Assembly (NCBI GenBank): GCA_000499405.2
Contig: HG738139.1
Coordinates: forward strand, 11,680,616 to 11,744,615
From: Onchocerca volvulus
Lineage: Eukaryota > Nematoda > Chromadorea > Rhabditida > Onchocercidae
Direction of reading: 5' to 3'
DNA: 64,000 bases
Under the pieces are notes generated by a model. That model saw nothing but the letters and a program-made list of their open reading frames with translations. It was not told the DNA's origin and did no database searches. A program made the position numbers and the translations under genes. Shown here piece by piece: positions 43,101 to 57,437 of this stretch (positions within the stretch are counted from its first letter, which is position 1; every line of letters starts with the position of its first letter).

Positions 43101-46100
43101 AATATATTTACGTGAGAAAAATAATACAATGATAATTGGAAGTTGTCGATTTTTTATCATTGTTATTATTGTCATTATTATTGTTATTATTATATCGATT
43201 CATAATTAATAATTACTGATAAAAACCTGAATTAGAATTGGTTGATTATTTCCACTTATTATATATATTTTACATTTATTTATCAAGCGTAATAATTATA
43301 TTTGTTTTCTAACCAGTTTAAATAATTTAAATTTTTATCTATGACTGTCGTTAAATCACTTATCGACAATAGTTATGCTGTCAGCACAATGTAAGACTTC
43401 AACAATTTTCAAACATTAAAATTTCCTGTTTTTAAATATTATAGATTTACGAGTAGATTGTTTAAACAACTTTTTGTTTACTTCAATACATTTCAAATAT
43501 CTTGTATAAAATATCAGTTTCTTTATGCAAAAATTTGAAACTACATAGAAATTTATCTAACGGAGAACTAGAATATTAATGATACTATCAAATGTTATGA
43601 AATATACTTTATAATGGAATAATAAGAAATTGATAATAATTTTTCATATTATTATCAGGTAAAATGAAGGATTAATTAAAATTATTATCTTATTTACAAA
43701 AAGATTTACGGATTAAAAATTATTTCATCCAAAGATTTCATTCCTTTCCAATCAGAATTTTCATATTTTTTCTAATTGATAATTTGGCTGATAATTCTAA
43801 CAAATTCATCACTTCACCTGATACTTGAATTGATTTCACCTCATAATTTGTATCGACCAACTGCCTAAAAACTTTTCATAATTTGCTTAAATTATATTAA
43901 AACACTGGAGGATATTAAAAATTAATTTAAAATTTGAATTTTAATCAAGAGTGATATAATTTTAGAATATTCCCGGAAAATTTTGAATATTGATACTATT
44001 CCTTGCACAATTTAAAAAAATAACGAATAGTTTATATTTATTATAGATATTTTTAATATTGTGAATTAACACCATTTTGAGCCAAGAACTGCTTAATTAC
44101 TGAATGGAAAACAATTAATATGAACTATTTTATGCTATTATGGATATTTTGAAGAGGGAAATAATTTGAATAAGCAATAAATCTTAAAGTGTAAAAATAA
44201 TTTCAAGCATCACTAACTTAACATTTAAGGACTGAAAATAATTTCAATTGAAGTGTAATGCAGAAAATGAAAATGGTTCAAATAAAATTAATTTTAGGGG
44301 AATTAAAAAATAATTAGCATTTAATTAGTTCTTGAAAATGAAAATAATTAAGATAATTAAATTAATCTTTATATTTTCATGCATAATACATTGATGTGTT
44401 TTATTGATCGGAGAAAAAAAAAATAAATTGTTAAATGAATTTTTTCATTCCTTCAAAATCACAAATAACTATGTATTCAGTGAAACTCCAATTTGTTTCA
44501 TCCTATCTATAATGTAAATTGATAAAATATGCATAAGTCCCATTCATAGATGATCTAGTCAATCTTTGAATAATTATAGAATGCTTTATTTGAAAAAATT
44601 TCGAATAGAAAAATTTCTTTTTCTAATCCTTTCTTTCCATATCTTTTTCTTTTTTCTATTTAATTTTACCATTCATTTCAAATAGATTGAAGTATTTTTG
44701 ATAGTAAAAAAATACAACCACTTTGGATGGCATAATTTTATGTTTGTTTATAAAATACATAATAAAATCAACGTGGAATAATCAATAATATGCGTTTGTA
44801 ATACATACAAGAAGATATGCAAATAAAAAATCATGGATGAATTTAAATTCTTTTCCTAAAAAAAAATATCTCAGAAAGCGACGATAGCATTTGTTAGTCC
44901 TAAAATAATAAAATGATAATGATAACAGTTGACCGAAAAAAAAAATATACAGCAGAAATGATGATAATACATGAAATGAATATTGCGTTTGGATGTTTCG
45001 CATATCAAATAAATGCTTTAGAAAAGATAAAAATAATTTGTAAATGTAATTTGTATGTACGAATGATGAAACTTCACGTACGAGTGATATTTTTTAGTGG
45101 AATTCTGTACATAAAATCTATTTCAACTTAATTAAGAAAAGATATGATTAGTATATGTGAATATATGACAAGTATAACAATAAAATTGTAAGTTATATGT
45201 ATGTACAGTTATTTGAAATTCCAGAGAAAAAAAAAAAGAAGAAAGATTTTCTAAATTTCTTATATATACGATTAATTCGTTATTTGAAAAACAATATTTC
45301 ATTCCCTTAACAGATATTTTGCAAGCATTTATCTCAATCCCATAGATCAACAAATTGTTTGTTTACTCATCGGTTACTTGCTTCGATAGAAGAAAATTTC
45401 AAGAGATATAAATGATAAGCAATCACGATTAAGACTTCAGATACCTGATTGTTTACATTTAAATTGTTTACAGTTTATTTACAATTTTTTACATATTGGG
45501 ATGAAACTGCAAATTAATTAGCGGCCTTAGAAATAGCAGCCAGATATTAACGGAAAATTATAAATTCGAAAAATTGAGATTTGAGTGAAAATTTTTATAA
45601 AAAATACGTTAGCAAAACTTGGTAAAAAAATTCTCGTAGCTAAAAAATTTATCGAATAATATGAAGCTTGTACTGAAAAAAGCAGGAAAAAATGAATTTT
45701 AAATTTGAAGGGAAAAAAGTTTGAATCAATAATCAGTGATGCTTAACTCTGAAATGAAATTAAAAGACGAAATTAAATATGCAAATAACAATAAGCTGCA
45801 AATATAAAAATGACATAAATCTGCAAAGAGCAATTGCAGTAGTCAAGTAGCAACAATCAAGAGTATTGTTAAAATTGCAATGGCTTATATTACAGTATGT
45901 GGAATATGACGCTATGCAATAACTTTTGTCTCTAATCTCTAGTAATCGATATAACATGAAGAATAATCCAGTGATCAATTTACTTGGATATTCCCTAATA
46001 ATTGCTTGTAACATGAAATTTTATTGATTGACGTACATTGATTTTTCGTTTATGTTGCATAAAGATGTTATCCAACAAAATATCTTAGCTAATTTTGATA

Positions 46101-47611
46101 ATAACACATAAACATGAGCAAATTTGATTAGAATTCGATGCCTATACATAAAAGATGGATTTCTCCATATAATATTGTTATGATATTTAATGCTAAATGA
46201 TAACAATATTGATTGCTCATATGCGTTAAACTACTGCAATTGAAATGATTCTATTTAGTTGCCAAATTTATATTAATGAAAACAATATAAAAGAAAATAT
46301 ATATATTTTACATGTACATATTTGTATATATGCAAAGGATGCCATAATAAACAAGATGAGAGATCAACAGATGAAGCTTTGAACATTAAAAAAAAAAAAA
46401 CTTCCATTTTTTTCGATAAAAGTCATGAATTACATGAAAACGATAAACTTTTAATAATATCCAAGAAGAATTATTAATTTTGGTTTTGAAAATTAACCTT
46501 CATTTTTAATTTTTAATTTATTTTCATCAAAAGAAGCAGAATGAAGCGAAAAATTAGAAGCCAAAAAGGAAGAAAATGAAAAAATCAATATCATTTCATC
46601 TTTTTATCTATCGCTTTAAATGTTATCCTAAATTAAAACATTTCCCTATTTAAGATTTTATTTAACTTCGCTTTTACATCCCTACTTCATTTTCCTTCAA
46701 TAAATCTAATTTAATATAGTTCCATCATTTTTTTTTTTTTTTTTTAGGGAAGGAGAGGGAAGAGAACATTGAAGGCCTAAGAAAATTTCTTAGCTTGAAT
46801 GAGAGTTGCTAATCGCTTGCAATGATGCTAACAAAGTTTTCTAATCACATAAGCAACTGTCAAAATCATTTCCACTGAAGCGTTAACTTCAATTAATTAG
46901 TAAGTTATAAATATTTCAACATCTTGAAAAAAAAAAAGGCTTTCATTTGAAATCTAAATTTAGAAAAATTTAATTTCGCAAAAATTTCTTTGGACGTGAA
47001 ATTGAGGCAAATTCGAAAATTTTACACACTTCTCAATAAAAATCAGATTTTTTTTTAAGCGTAAAATCATCTGAAATTTTTTTGAGATTGGAAATCAACT
47101 GGATTGGCTAAGCTGCATTAATTAAATAATGGCTATTTCTTAATCATTACATATAAATCTCTTACAAAGAAAGTTTATGATGCTATCTAGAAACCATTTT
47201 GCTCAATTTCATTGGAATATAAAAAATTTAAATCATAGATTATCTTATATTTTTTTTTCTAAATTTAATCAAAAAATAAAACAAAAAAAAATTAATTCCT
47301 ATGAAAAATACAATGCTTTTTAATGCCTAAATTATTCTTCCTTTTTTTTTGCTTTGATAAGATGAATAACAATCAATGAGTTGATAAAATTCGACGAAAG
47401 AAATGCAGAGAAAGAAAAGAGAAAATGAATAAATAAATATGATGAAATTTACAAATGAAATCCAAAATTTATGAAATTAAAAAAGAAAAAGCAAATAGGG
47501 AAATAGTAAAAAAAAAAAAGAGAAAATTTTACTGATTTTTCTTTTCGCTTCAATTCTACATTTTACTTCTTTTATCGGTATCATTATTTCGTGTTTAAAA
47601 CAGATTGTAAA
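40136..47611. other. Gene-poor AT-rich stretch
   Basis: About 7.5 kb without a defensible exon. Small features: a 24-bp near-perfect palindrome TGTGAAAATTTCAAAATTTT... at 40934-40957, a duplicated 13-mer ATGCTACTTAAGT at 42780-42805, and a 40-nt hairpin at 46171-46210 (AATATTGTTA/TAACAATATT). Low-complexity open frames exist but show no codon bias or splice structure. Confidence 0.5.
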
Positions 47612-49626
47612 TTAATGATTGTAGGTACTGTTGGTATTTTTGGTATTCCTTTTGAAATCACGCTTCTCCCAACCATTATCTTTTACCATATGCGCCAATT
47701 CGATGATAAATTTACCTTCTTTATACTTTTGACTAACTTCAAATGCATGTTCCTAAAATTCTATTAGAATAAATAAACGTCAATTAAAATTAAAATTAAT
47801 TAAAATTATTGAAATATTGTCATATTACATAACATATACTTATATATATATATATATATATAATGAATAATAAATATTGGAAAGAAATTTAATGAAAAAT
47901 TTACATATTTCCAGCCAAGTGTTGTTTTGCAACATTCACAGTATATATCTGCTACTGCATGAAGGCCAGTTAATAGCACACGTTCTTCTGCTGGACCACA
48001 TCCTATATTTACCCTTAAAAAATACAAATATTTTCTCATTTTTTAATCATATATTTTATGATTGATAATAAAAATACTTCTTTATTCCTGAAAATTTTTA
48101 ACTTTTTTCTGAATCTTTTTTTTTTTTTAAAGAAATTCAGAAAAAGTAAAACAAAAAAAAAATTATTAAGTGATTAGTTGAGATGACTATAATAAGTATA
48201 TGACTATTTTAAAAGATATTTACATAACTATTTTTAGTAATTTATGATGCATACTATGTAATTGTGCACGTCATCAATAATCGAATTATAATAAATTTTC
48301 CGAAAGAGATTTATTATTAGCAAAATGTTTTAACATTTTAATTCACTTGAGCAATATGCTAACTAAAATTTTTAAATATTTCAAAGATAATCGAAAATTA
48401 CGATAAAATGGGATGAAATTACACAAAGATTTTAAGATTTTAAAAACTTTTTGAAAACACTTTGTCAAATTTATTTCAAGCTTTTCCTCACACTTTATTT
48501 TAGAATAATCGATAGAAAGGAATTGCTCAGCGAAAATTTATTTGAAAAGAAAAAAAAGAAAGGGACTTACACAGAATTGAACAAATAAGCTTTCCCTTGG
48601 CTACCTTGGAAAGACTGCAAAAAAAAAAAAAAGAAATGAAATATTTTCCTTCATTTTTTCAAACTTTTTTGATTCAATGAAAAATACAACAAATGCAGAA
48701 AGAAAAATAAAATTAAAGAAGAAAAAGAAAACTCGGATATGATGAAATTGTCTGATGTAATGATAAAACAATTTAAAAAATGAACTTTTAAAATGAAAAA
48801 GAAATACGAACTAAAAGATGATAAACGAATTTTTTTTTTAAATGAAATTCCGAAATTTGATAAAATGAAGAAAAACTAGAAGAAAAAAAAACTCACCTTT
48901 GAAATGAGCTCATTATGATTAGCCAAATTTGCACGACAATGTACACAGCTATAGGTACGAGCTCCATCTGGCAGGTAAGCCTAAAGAAACAATTAAAATT
49001 AAATAATTGAATATTTCTAATTAAGCGAAATGTAACTATCATAAAATCAAGTCTAATCATTTGATTTTATCATTTCATATCACTCATGAAATGTATAACA
49101 AATGTAACTTTATTAATTTTCAACTTTGATCACTATCATTCTAATTATAATTTCATTTCAATTTCGTTTACTATTTAACTTAACTATTCCATTTTAATGT
49201 TTAGTTATTAATAATTTAAAATGAACTATTCTATTTTACAAAAATGAAACAGCATTTTGTATAAAAATTTCAATTATAAAATTTCCATATAAAATTCCAT
49301 TTTTATTAATAAAATGAAACAAAATTTAACAAATAAAATTTGATAATTTTCAACTACGAAGTAAAATAAATGATTTGATGGCCAATACTATAAATCAAAA
49401 GTCTTATTGAAACAAAAAAAATCATGTATTCATCAGGATTGAATAAGGTAATACTAATGATACGATTATAATTTGATAGCATTTTAAAATAATCGTAAAA
49501 ATTCGATCAAATTATTAGATATCACTGATAATCAGAAAAAAAGTTAAAAAATATGAATACTTGAAAAGTTTTCGATCTTTCTTTTTTAATTGGTTCGACA
49601 AGTTTAATAGCTGGTATTGCAGCCAT
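47612..49626 (-). CDS. ypel: Yippee-like zinc-binding protein (YPEL1-4 type)
   Basis: Small, highly conserved Yippee protein with one zinc-binding Yippee fold; the molecular role is poorly defined, and vertebrate YPELs are linked to the nucleus, centrosome and cell-cycle control. Exons in transcript order: 49626-49561, 48980-48897, 48614-48571, 48013-47905 and 47752-47612. All GT-AG junctions are in phase, giving 147 residues. The zinc ligands CX2C-X52-CX2C are intact (C34, C37, C90, C93). Family blocks appear in order: [69 protein letters not shown] and [26 protein letters not shown] marks the YPEL1-4 group and rules out YPEL5. Unusual points: a 16-residue N-terminal lead ([16 protein letters not shown]) and a basic Asn/Thr-rich tail after DNGWE ([17 protein letters not shown]), where vertebrate proteins stop. 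The fourth acceptor is TTTTTAAG, weaker than usual. Confidence 0.96.
47841..47862. repeat. TA dinucleotide repeat in Yippee intron
   Basis: About 11 TA units inside the last intron (47753-47904). Confidence 0.9.
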
Positions 49627-51940
49627 TAGAAATCTTCGAAATAATCGATAAAAACCACGACAGCAGGACAGAATCCGCTCAATGATGATGATTGTGATTG
49701 ATTCAACAAATAAAGCACAGAAAAATGAATAAGTCGTTCTTGTATAGCAATGACAATTTTTTTTTCACGGAAAATGAATTCCGTGAAAATTTCAAAATTT
49801 CGGGATTCTAAATTCAAACGCTAGAATATACAGCAAAGGAATTTTTTAGTCTCGAAATTCGAAGAAATCAAGTGTTGCGATTTATATTTATAATCGTTTT
49901 CGGAATCACTATAATAAAAAAAAAAAAAAAAAAAAAGAAAATAATCAGAAAGTGCATTTTTTGGTCAAACAAACATAAATTTTGCACTTCCAAACAATAA
50001 GGAAGTAAATCGAAAAAACGGAAGAGAAAAAAGATAATGAGGAACAAAATTTTTAATCAATATTTAAAAAAAAAAAAAATTGCTTACTTTTTATAAATTC
50101 ATATCACTATTACTATGATTCTAGTCTTAATGGATCAAATAATTACTTGATTTGATCTATTAAATGGAGATATAAAGTTTAATAATAGCAATAATAATAG
50201 TAATAATTAATCCATTATCATTAATATATCTATTATCATTATCATCATTAGTAATAGTTCTAACCGAATAAATAAAACAATAAGATATGGATAAAAATCA
50301 AAGTTGAATGATAAATAAAATATATCCAATTCAAAATAGAGAGAGACAGGGAGGAATAGAAAAATTATAAATATGAAACTTAAATTTAAATAATGGACTT
50401 GAAATATTCCAATGAAAAAAAAAAAACATGAAACAGGTAACAAAATGAAATTAAGGGAAGAAGAAGGAGGAAAAAAAGAAGAATTAACAATAGAATGAAC
50501 AGAGAATGAAAAGAAAAAAGGAAATGAAGAAATTGAATTTTTATTGACGCGAAAAAAATATATATTACGAATTACTAGAAATTAAGCAATAAAAATTTCA
50601 ACTTTAGAATAGTTTAATTGCAAAAAAAAAAAATAAAAAAGAAAGAAAGAAGGAGAAGAATGGTATTAGACGAGTAAATTTACATGCATTATGCAGTATG
50701 CATGCATATAAAACATGCAATATAAATGCAAATAAATATGGGACATATAATATTATGTTAATTTATTGTTTAATTAAGATAAATATAATTATCATTATTA
50801 TGTTAGATGTTACAATCTAAGCAAATAACAAATTTATATAAATAAATACGCAAGATTATTTTGCTCAAAAATGACAATTTCAAATATTTATGAATAAATA
50901 ATTACGAATTTCATACAATATAATTAATATCATATATTATCATGTAATGATGCTAGTGTTAATAATATGAGAATATTTGATTATTTTCTCTTTTTTTATT
51001 TTAAATCTAAATTTTCATTCAGAATTTTTAAATCTTTGATTAAAATTTTCAAATTCAAATTGAAAAAAAAAACTTTTTGAATTAATGTTGTTGACGAAAA
51101 TTTTTGATAATATAAACTTATTGAAAATCAGTGATGCAAAGAATGGATGACGTAACTTTCATGAAAATAAGATGGAAATTTGATTGGCGAAGTGAAATAC
51201 GTCAATGATTGAAAACAAAAATATTTTTAAGTAAAAATTAATTAGCAAAGGCTAATAGCGAAAATTAATTATTGAAAGCTGCTAAGGTTTACTGTAATTA
51301 AATTTTCTAGCTGTGACGAATTATTATATCATTTAAAATACATCGATTAAAATGAAATTTCGATTTATTTGATTTATTTAATTTTTTTCATTCAACAATT
51401 CAGCAATTTAGCTTGCTTCATTTCAATTCGATATTTACTTCCTCATTTCAAAATTCAAATAATAATCTAAAATCAATTTATTAAATATATATGAAGATCA
51501 ATGAAAAAAATCGGAATAAGTAAATCGGATATTTCTTTAGCATTTCCTTCAAATTAAAATAATTCACTCTGAAGCTTAACTTTCATAAATATGATTTACG
51601 ATTTTTTTTTTAGGAAAATAATATAATGTTTTAATGTAATATAATACTCTCAATTATCGCTTTAACATTAACAATAATTGCAAATAAAAGTGCTAATAAT
51701 AGTAATAATAATACTAATGAAATAAAAAAAAAAAAAATTATTGCTTAATGTAATGGCAATATAATACTTTTATATTCTTTTATTGATTAGTATCATGTAT
51801 TTATTCCCGACAATATTTTCTGATATTTTAAACTTGATTTATTCAAATTTTTTCATACGTAAAAACGAAAATATGATAAGAAAAAATGATGAAATTTTAT
51901 CAGTATGATCAAAAAAAATGAAATGAAAAAATTTTGTCAT
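49627..51940. other. Upstream region of the Yippee gene and AT-rich stretch
   Basis: The Yippee promoter must lie at the left end. The first 300 bp (49627-49920) are less repetitive than the rest. An A-run of about 19 lies at 49917-49935. No exon is supported to 51.9 kb. Confidence 0.45.
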
Positions 51941-51944
51941 TTTA

Positions 51945-52200
51945 GGAAAATAATAAAATGAATTAACTTTAAATAATTAGTAATAAAATGCATTAAGTAA
52001 ATTTTAGAATAAATGATAAAATGAATCAAGAATAAATAATAAACATTGAATTATTTTAGAGTAAATAATAAAATCAATAAAATGAATGATGAATGAATGA
52101 TAAAATGAATTAATTGTAAAATAAATAATGAAATGAATTAATTTTAGAATAAATAATAAAATGAATTAAATGAAATTTTTGTCACTTTAGAATAAATAAA
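51945..52200. repeat. Degenerate short tandem repeat
   Basis: The pattern TTTTAGAATAAATAATAAAATGAATTAA recurs about seven times with variable length (about 25-45 bp). Confidence 0.7.
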
Positions 52201-54090
52201 TAACAAATAAAAGGAAAATTGAAAAAATTTGATACAAAAGATGAGAAGAAGTTCGGAAGAAGACAAATGAAATGATCAGAAATCAAAGTAAAATGCTTCA
52301 CATCAACTTACTTTACACATCTAAGTAAGACATAAACAATACAGGTGGCTATTGAGGAGAAGAAGGAGAAGGATTTATGTAAATACTTCTGGCAACAGAC
52401 TTTCATCTCAAAATTTTCAAAATTATTATACATTTTGAGAAATTGGAAGAATAAACAACAAACGTAATATTTCAATATCATCATTTGTTCATAATTTAAT
52501 TTCTAATCAATCCAAATGAATATTTCAATTCGGATTATTTGATTTCACACTATACGACTAGATAGAATCGTAAAAATTATATTTCCTTTAATTTAATTAT
52601 AAAAATGTAATGATTGCAATTTTCGACCTGCTATGTATAATATACATATCTATTTAGAAGAAATTGATATATGTATGTTGATAAAATAATGATCGAATGT
52701 AAATTAAATAAATTGAATTGAATTAGATTAAATTGAATTATTTTTGAAAGAAAATGAATAAAATAATTTTATCAGTAGTATAATTAAAGAAAAGACAAGA
52801 ATGTTACAATTGTGATAACAAATGGATATAATTATAATATGGAAAGCTTAAAATTTAATTAAAATTTTTTCTAAGAATTTTAAACTCTATTCAGTAACTC
52901 ATTTTTTTTCCGCTTCTTAGTTAGGAAAAACACTATTGTTTTTAACTAATTTACATAATTCACAAAAATTCATCAAAAATTAATTCAATTTTTGCGTCAT
53001 TAATTTTGAATTTTGAAAAACAAAAAAGCAAATTCCACAATTTTACTGCTAAAATTTCCGGAGGTTTTTACCGAAAAAAAAAAATAGAAGCAAAAGAATC
53101 CCAAATATTATATCTTAGTTCCAAAAACTTATTAATTTTCCCTAATTATTTTGTTACTAATGTCATTTATTTGCATTAATTAATTGCCTTATGCAATTGA
53201 CAATCTAATTTTAACAGAATTTTCATCCTATTACTAAAAATTCTGAGCAAAATATGAACTTACATCATATATGCAAATTAGTAAATACCCACGAAGAGAT
53301 AAAAATTGTAAAATTGAAGTGAAGAATTTATTTATGCTACTAAAATCAATAAATTATATGGGAAGCATATAAAAATACATTTAATTCTAGTCATTTCATT
53401 TTATTCTATGCCGCATATTCCTTAATTAACCAATAATTATAAATGAGTAAAATAACGTAACAATTATGGATGGATGAAAAGAAGATTAATTTTAAAAATC
53501 GATTGAAAAAGCAAAAAAAAAGAAAAGTTGCAAAATTGGAAAAATGTTAGAAATAATTAGAAATGGGAAAAAGAAAGAAGGAAAGAAAATTGAAAAGATA
53601 TAGATGAAACGATGAATAAAGTAGAAAAGAAATTTTTCTTCCTTTTTTATTTTGACAAATCAATTTACTTACAAAATTCATTTGCTTCAAATTTTATCGG
53701 AAACAAATGAAATGAAAAAAAAAAAAAAAAAAAGAGGACATAACGTATGAATTATTTATCAACTGATACAAATCATCTTTTTTCAAATTTTTCGTCTTTT
53801 ATTTTTGAAACAATTAATAAAGGAAAAAGAATGGGAGGGAAAAATTTGAAACTTTCAAACAAGTTTTGGTCCTCTCGAAAGATGATAATAAGTTCGAAGG
53901 AACAGCGAAGACAGGAAATCGGAAAAAATGAGAAGTCAAATAAGTATTTGCTCGAATTTTGTCATATTTTTCAATTTTCTTTTTTTTTTTTTCTTTTTTC
54001 TTACATCTGCTTGCTTTCTCTGAAAAAAAAAATACAAACTAACGAAAAAAAAAATATTTAAAGGATTATTTTTTTTTTTTTTTAAATACA
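52201..54090. other. AT-rich non-coding stretch
   Basis: No gene supported. Open frames at 53747-54061 are low-complexity Phe/Lys-rich sequence without splice structure or family likeness. Confidence 0.5.
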
Positions 54091-54093
54091 TAA

Positions 54094-54204
54094 GAAATGA
54101 AGAAGAAAAGATCGATTTTTGGAAATGAAGAAGAAAAGATCGATTTTTGGAAATGAAGAAGAAAAGATCGATTTTTGGAAATGAAGAAGAAAAGATCGAT
54201 TTTT
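54094..54204. repeat. Perfect 28-bp minisatellite, about four units
   Basis: Unit start GAAATGAAGAAGAAAAGATC, 28 bp, repeated at 54094, 54122, 54150 and 54178 without a mismatch; the last copy stops after 27 bases. Being unmutated in such an AT-decayed area, it is recent. Confidence 0.95.
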
Positions 54205-54478
54205 CAACGATTTGAAAATTCATAAAATTTCAGAATGATAATAAATCATAATTATATACCATAAATAGTACAATTTGACTTGCAAAATGTTTTGATAACT
54301 GTAATAATTCATAAATAATACTGCTAATTAAAATGCAAAAAGAAAGTAAGATAATAAAAAAGAAAAAAAGAAAAAAGATTAAAGTGAAAAATAAATTCTT
54401 GAAATTTAATATATTTGAATAGCAATTCCATTTCAAATTTTAATAAAAATAATAATAAATGCAACCAACAAATTGTAG

Positions 54479-54480
54479 TA

Positions 54481-54524
<44 letters not shown>
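54479..54524. repeat. AAT microsatellite
   Basis: About 15 uninterrupted AAT units, then interrupted AAT/GAT to about 54560. Confidence 0.95.
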
Positions 54525-54526
<2 letters not shown>

Positions 54527-54560
54527 CATGATAATAATAGTAATGATAATAATAATATTA

Positions 54561-55640
54561 ACAATCAAACCAGAATTTCTTCTTTTTTAATACGGCGTTA
54601 ATGCTGTTATAATTTCTGATTACATTCGTCAGCATAAAAATCCTTGTAATTATTGATTTAATATTAATAAACTTCCAATAAATGAACTTAACTTCCTCAC
54701 TCATATAAATCGATTATTCAGTTGCTCTTTTAAATATAATTTTCGAATATTTTTGAATTTTTCAAATATAATCCTAAAAGAAGAAAGAAGAAACAAAATC
54801 GAAATTTTTTCAAATAAATGAAATATGACATTTTTCGCATTATTCACAAGATTTTTCCCCTTTCTTTTTCTTCATTTCTGTTTTCAACAATTACAAAAAT
54901 TGAAATAGTTCGATTCGCTTAATTTTCCTTTCCAGTTGAATTCAAAAAAGAAAACACACCTATTATTATTGTAAATGAAGAAGAAAATTTAATAAAAAAG
55001 AATGAAAAAAATTAATGAATTTCTTCTTTTCAATTAAAAAAGAAAAAGAAATCTAACAAATTATAGGAATAAGAAAAAATATAAGCGAACAAATGCAATA
55101 ATTTAATGAAACACTTTTATTTTTTGCAATAATCAAATTTAAATTATAGATAGTATACAATTTAATCTTAAAACAGATTTTTAAATTCTTTTTTAAATAA
55201 CAAAACAAGTATTGTTAGTAATTTCTGTATTTATATATATAATTTTCAGAAATGAAAAATTATTGATAAACAAAGAAAAAAAAAAAGAATTTAGTCTAGC
55301 CAATAAATGAAAATAATCAATAAGTGTTAAAAGATGAAAAGAAAAAATCTAATCAGCAAATCTGAAAAAATTAGTAAATTTCAATTTGATGGAAAAATTA
55401 TTGCTCAAAAATATTTAATCGATTTCATGAAATAAGTAGGAGGAAGTAAAGATAAAAAAGCAAAATGAAAAAATGATAAAAATTATCCATTTCATTCTTT
55501 ATATGTTTTTATCTAGTAATATTATCATCAATCACTCATTTTATTTTATTTCCTTTGTCAAAAATAAGTAAAATTAAGTATAGTAACATTAACAGTAATT
55601 GATAATATTATTAATTAATAATACTATCATTATTATTATT
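54561..55640. other. AT-rich non-coding stretch
   Basis: Nothing beyond A/T-rich simple sequence is seen. Confidence 0.45.
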
Positions 55641-55800
55641 AATAATATTAGCAATAACAACAACAAAAACAACGACAACAAAAATAACAACAATAATAAT
55701 AACAACAACAACAACAAAACAACAAAAGCAACAACAATAGCAACAACACCAATAACAACAACAACAATAGCACGGACAATAACAATGGCAATAATTGCAA
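55641..55800. repeat. AAC/AAT trinucleotide repeat
   Basis: Imperfect AAC with AAT, AGC and ACC interruptions over about 150 bp. It creates open frames on both strands (poly-Asn/Thr on plus, poly-Val/Leu on minus) that are by-products of the repeat. Confidence 0.9.
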
Positions 55801-57430
55801 TAATTATCAAACACAACGACCATTCATAATTCCATCCTTTTCATTTGCCTTAAATTTCCTTCCGTAAATGATTGGAAATGAAAAAATACGAAATATTGAT
55901 TACTGATTTTATCTTCTTTCTTCTTCTAGTCATTTCAATCTCCAATCCTTTTAAATATATATAATTGCATTCTTTTATTCTTGACTTATTGTCATAAATA
56001 ATCAGTTGTCAGTATGCAAAATTTTGCATACTAAAAAATTCGAAAAAATGAAGTTGGGGAAGAAGAAAAAAATAGAAGAAATCATCTCTTTATCGATCGC
56101 ATAAATATGAAAAATTTTTTTTGTTCGATATACATAAACAAGATGAAAGCAAAAATAATGCATCGTAAATTATTGGATAACGAAAAACTGAAAATTTTTA
56201 AGAATTAAATTTCGTTAAATTTCTTATGAAAAATAAGAGAAAGGTTTAAATTCCTAAAAATAAAGAAAAATATTAAAAAAAATTGGTGCAAAATTAGTAA
56301 TAATTAACATCCAATCTATAGTAGCATTATTATTATTTTACATTCTTTCAAAGTTTGTCTTCTCTTATAACTAGAATTTTAAAAATATTTTATAATATTA
56401 ATATCCCAAAACTATTCATTAAAATAAAAGTAAAAATTTGAAATCAATTAGTTTAATCATATCTCTTTTCCATCCTTTTCATTCTTATTTTTGAATTATA
56501 AATTTCAAACTTTCAATTTTTTCTATTAAGAGTTAGAATTAAATTGCTTTCTTATTTTCAAATTGTAAATTTCAAATTTTCGATTATTATTAAGATTTAG
56601 AGTTAAATTTCTTTTAAGAATTTTAGGAGTTTCTTATGAAAAAAAAAGCAAGTTTACTTTCTTTTTTTTTAAAAGAAGCTTAAAGTTTCAGGTTTTTTTT
56701 TCGGAATTTTAAAGAATTATTCCATTTTTTTTGGTAAAGTTTAAAATAAAACAAAAATGATAAATAGCAAAGATAAAAAAGTTTGTTTTTTTAGCTTCTG
56801 ATAAATTAGCAAGAGATTTTTACTTATTTACAAAAAAAAAAAAAAAAAAGAAAAAAAAAGATAATAATTGATATTGTTAAAGAAAAAAGGAAAAAATTTT
56901 TAGCCAAAAAAAAAGCATAAATAATAGAATAACATTATTTTTTAAAATAGATTAATTGAAATTTTTAAAACAAAAAAGAAAACTTTAAAAAAAAAAGAAA
57001 AAAAGAAAAAAAAAGAATGAAAAGGAAAGATGAAAATAATAAACAAAATAGATGGATGAAGTGGACGACAAAAGAATAAAGACGAAACAGATAGGTTATG
57101 ATAATAATAATAATAATGTTGTTGCCAACATTTATTATTGTTTACATTTACGACGTATACATTTGAATGTAAATACGCAAGACGAGTTATTTATGAGGGA
57201 GAGAGAAAATTGGAGAGAGGAAAAGAATAAAATCGGATGATGACAATTGGCGACAATTGATATAATTTTGGTGGAAATGAGGATTTGACCAAAAATGAGG
57301 TCAACTTGGGAAAGACAAAGAAAGAAGGAGATAGAGGAGCAAGAGTAAAAGGTCAAGATGTAGGATGAATTATTTTTTTTTTTTTTTTTGCTAATCAAAT
57401 TAATTCAATATTTTTTGATTAAAGATAATT
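55801..57430. other. AT-rich non-coding stretch
   Basis: No gene seen. Includes an A-run of about 18 near 56832 and a purine-rich island at 57165-57360 that does not assemble into an exon. Confidence 0.45.
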
Positions 57431-57437
57431 AAATTTT

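Noticed and set aside
47612..49626. YPEL5-type Yippee
   Set aside because: [20 protein letters not shown] is diagnostic of the YPEL1-4 group; YPEL5 differs at these positions.
53747..54223. Overlapping open frames around the 28-bp minisatellite
   Set aside because: The minus-strand frame (SFLLHFQKSIFSSSF repeats) is only the repeat in translation. The plus-strand frame is Lys/Phe-rich low complexity.
55589..55829. Open frames on both strands over the AAC repeat
   Set aside because: They are produced by the trinucleotide repeat and encode homopolymer-like protein; no gene structure.
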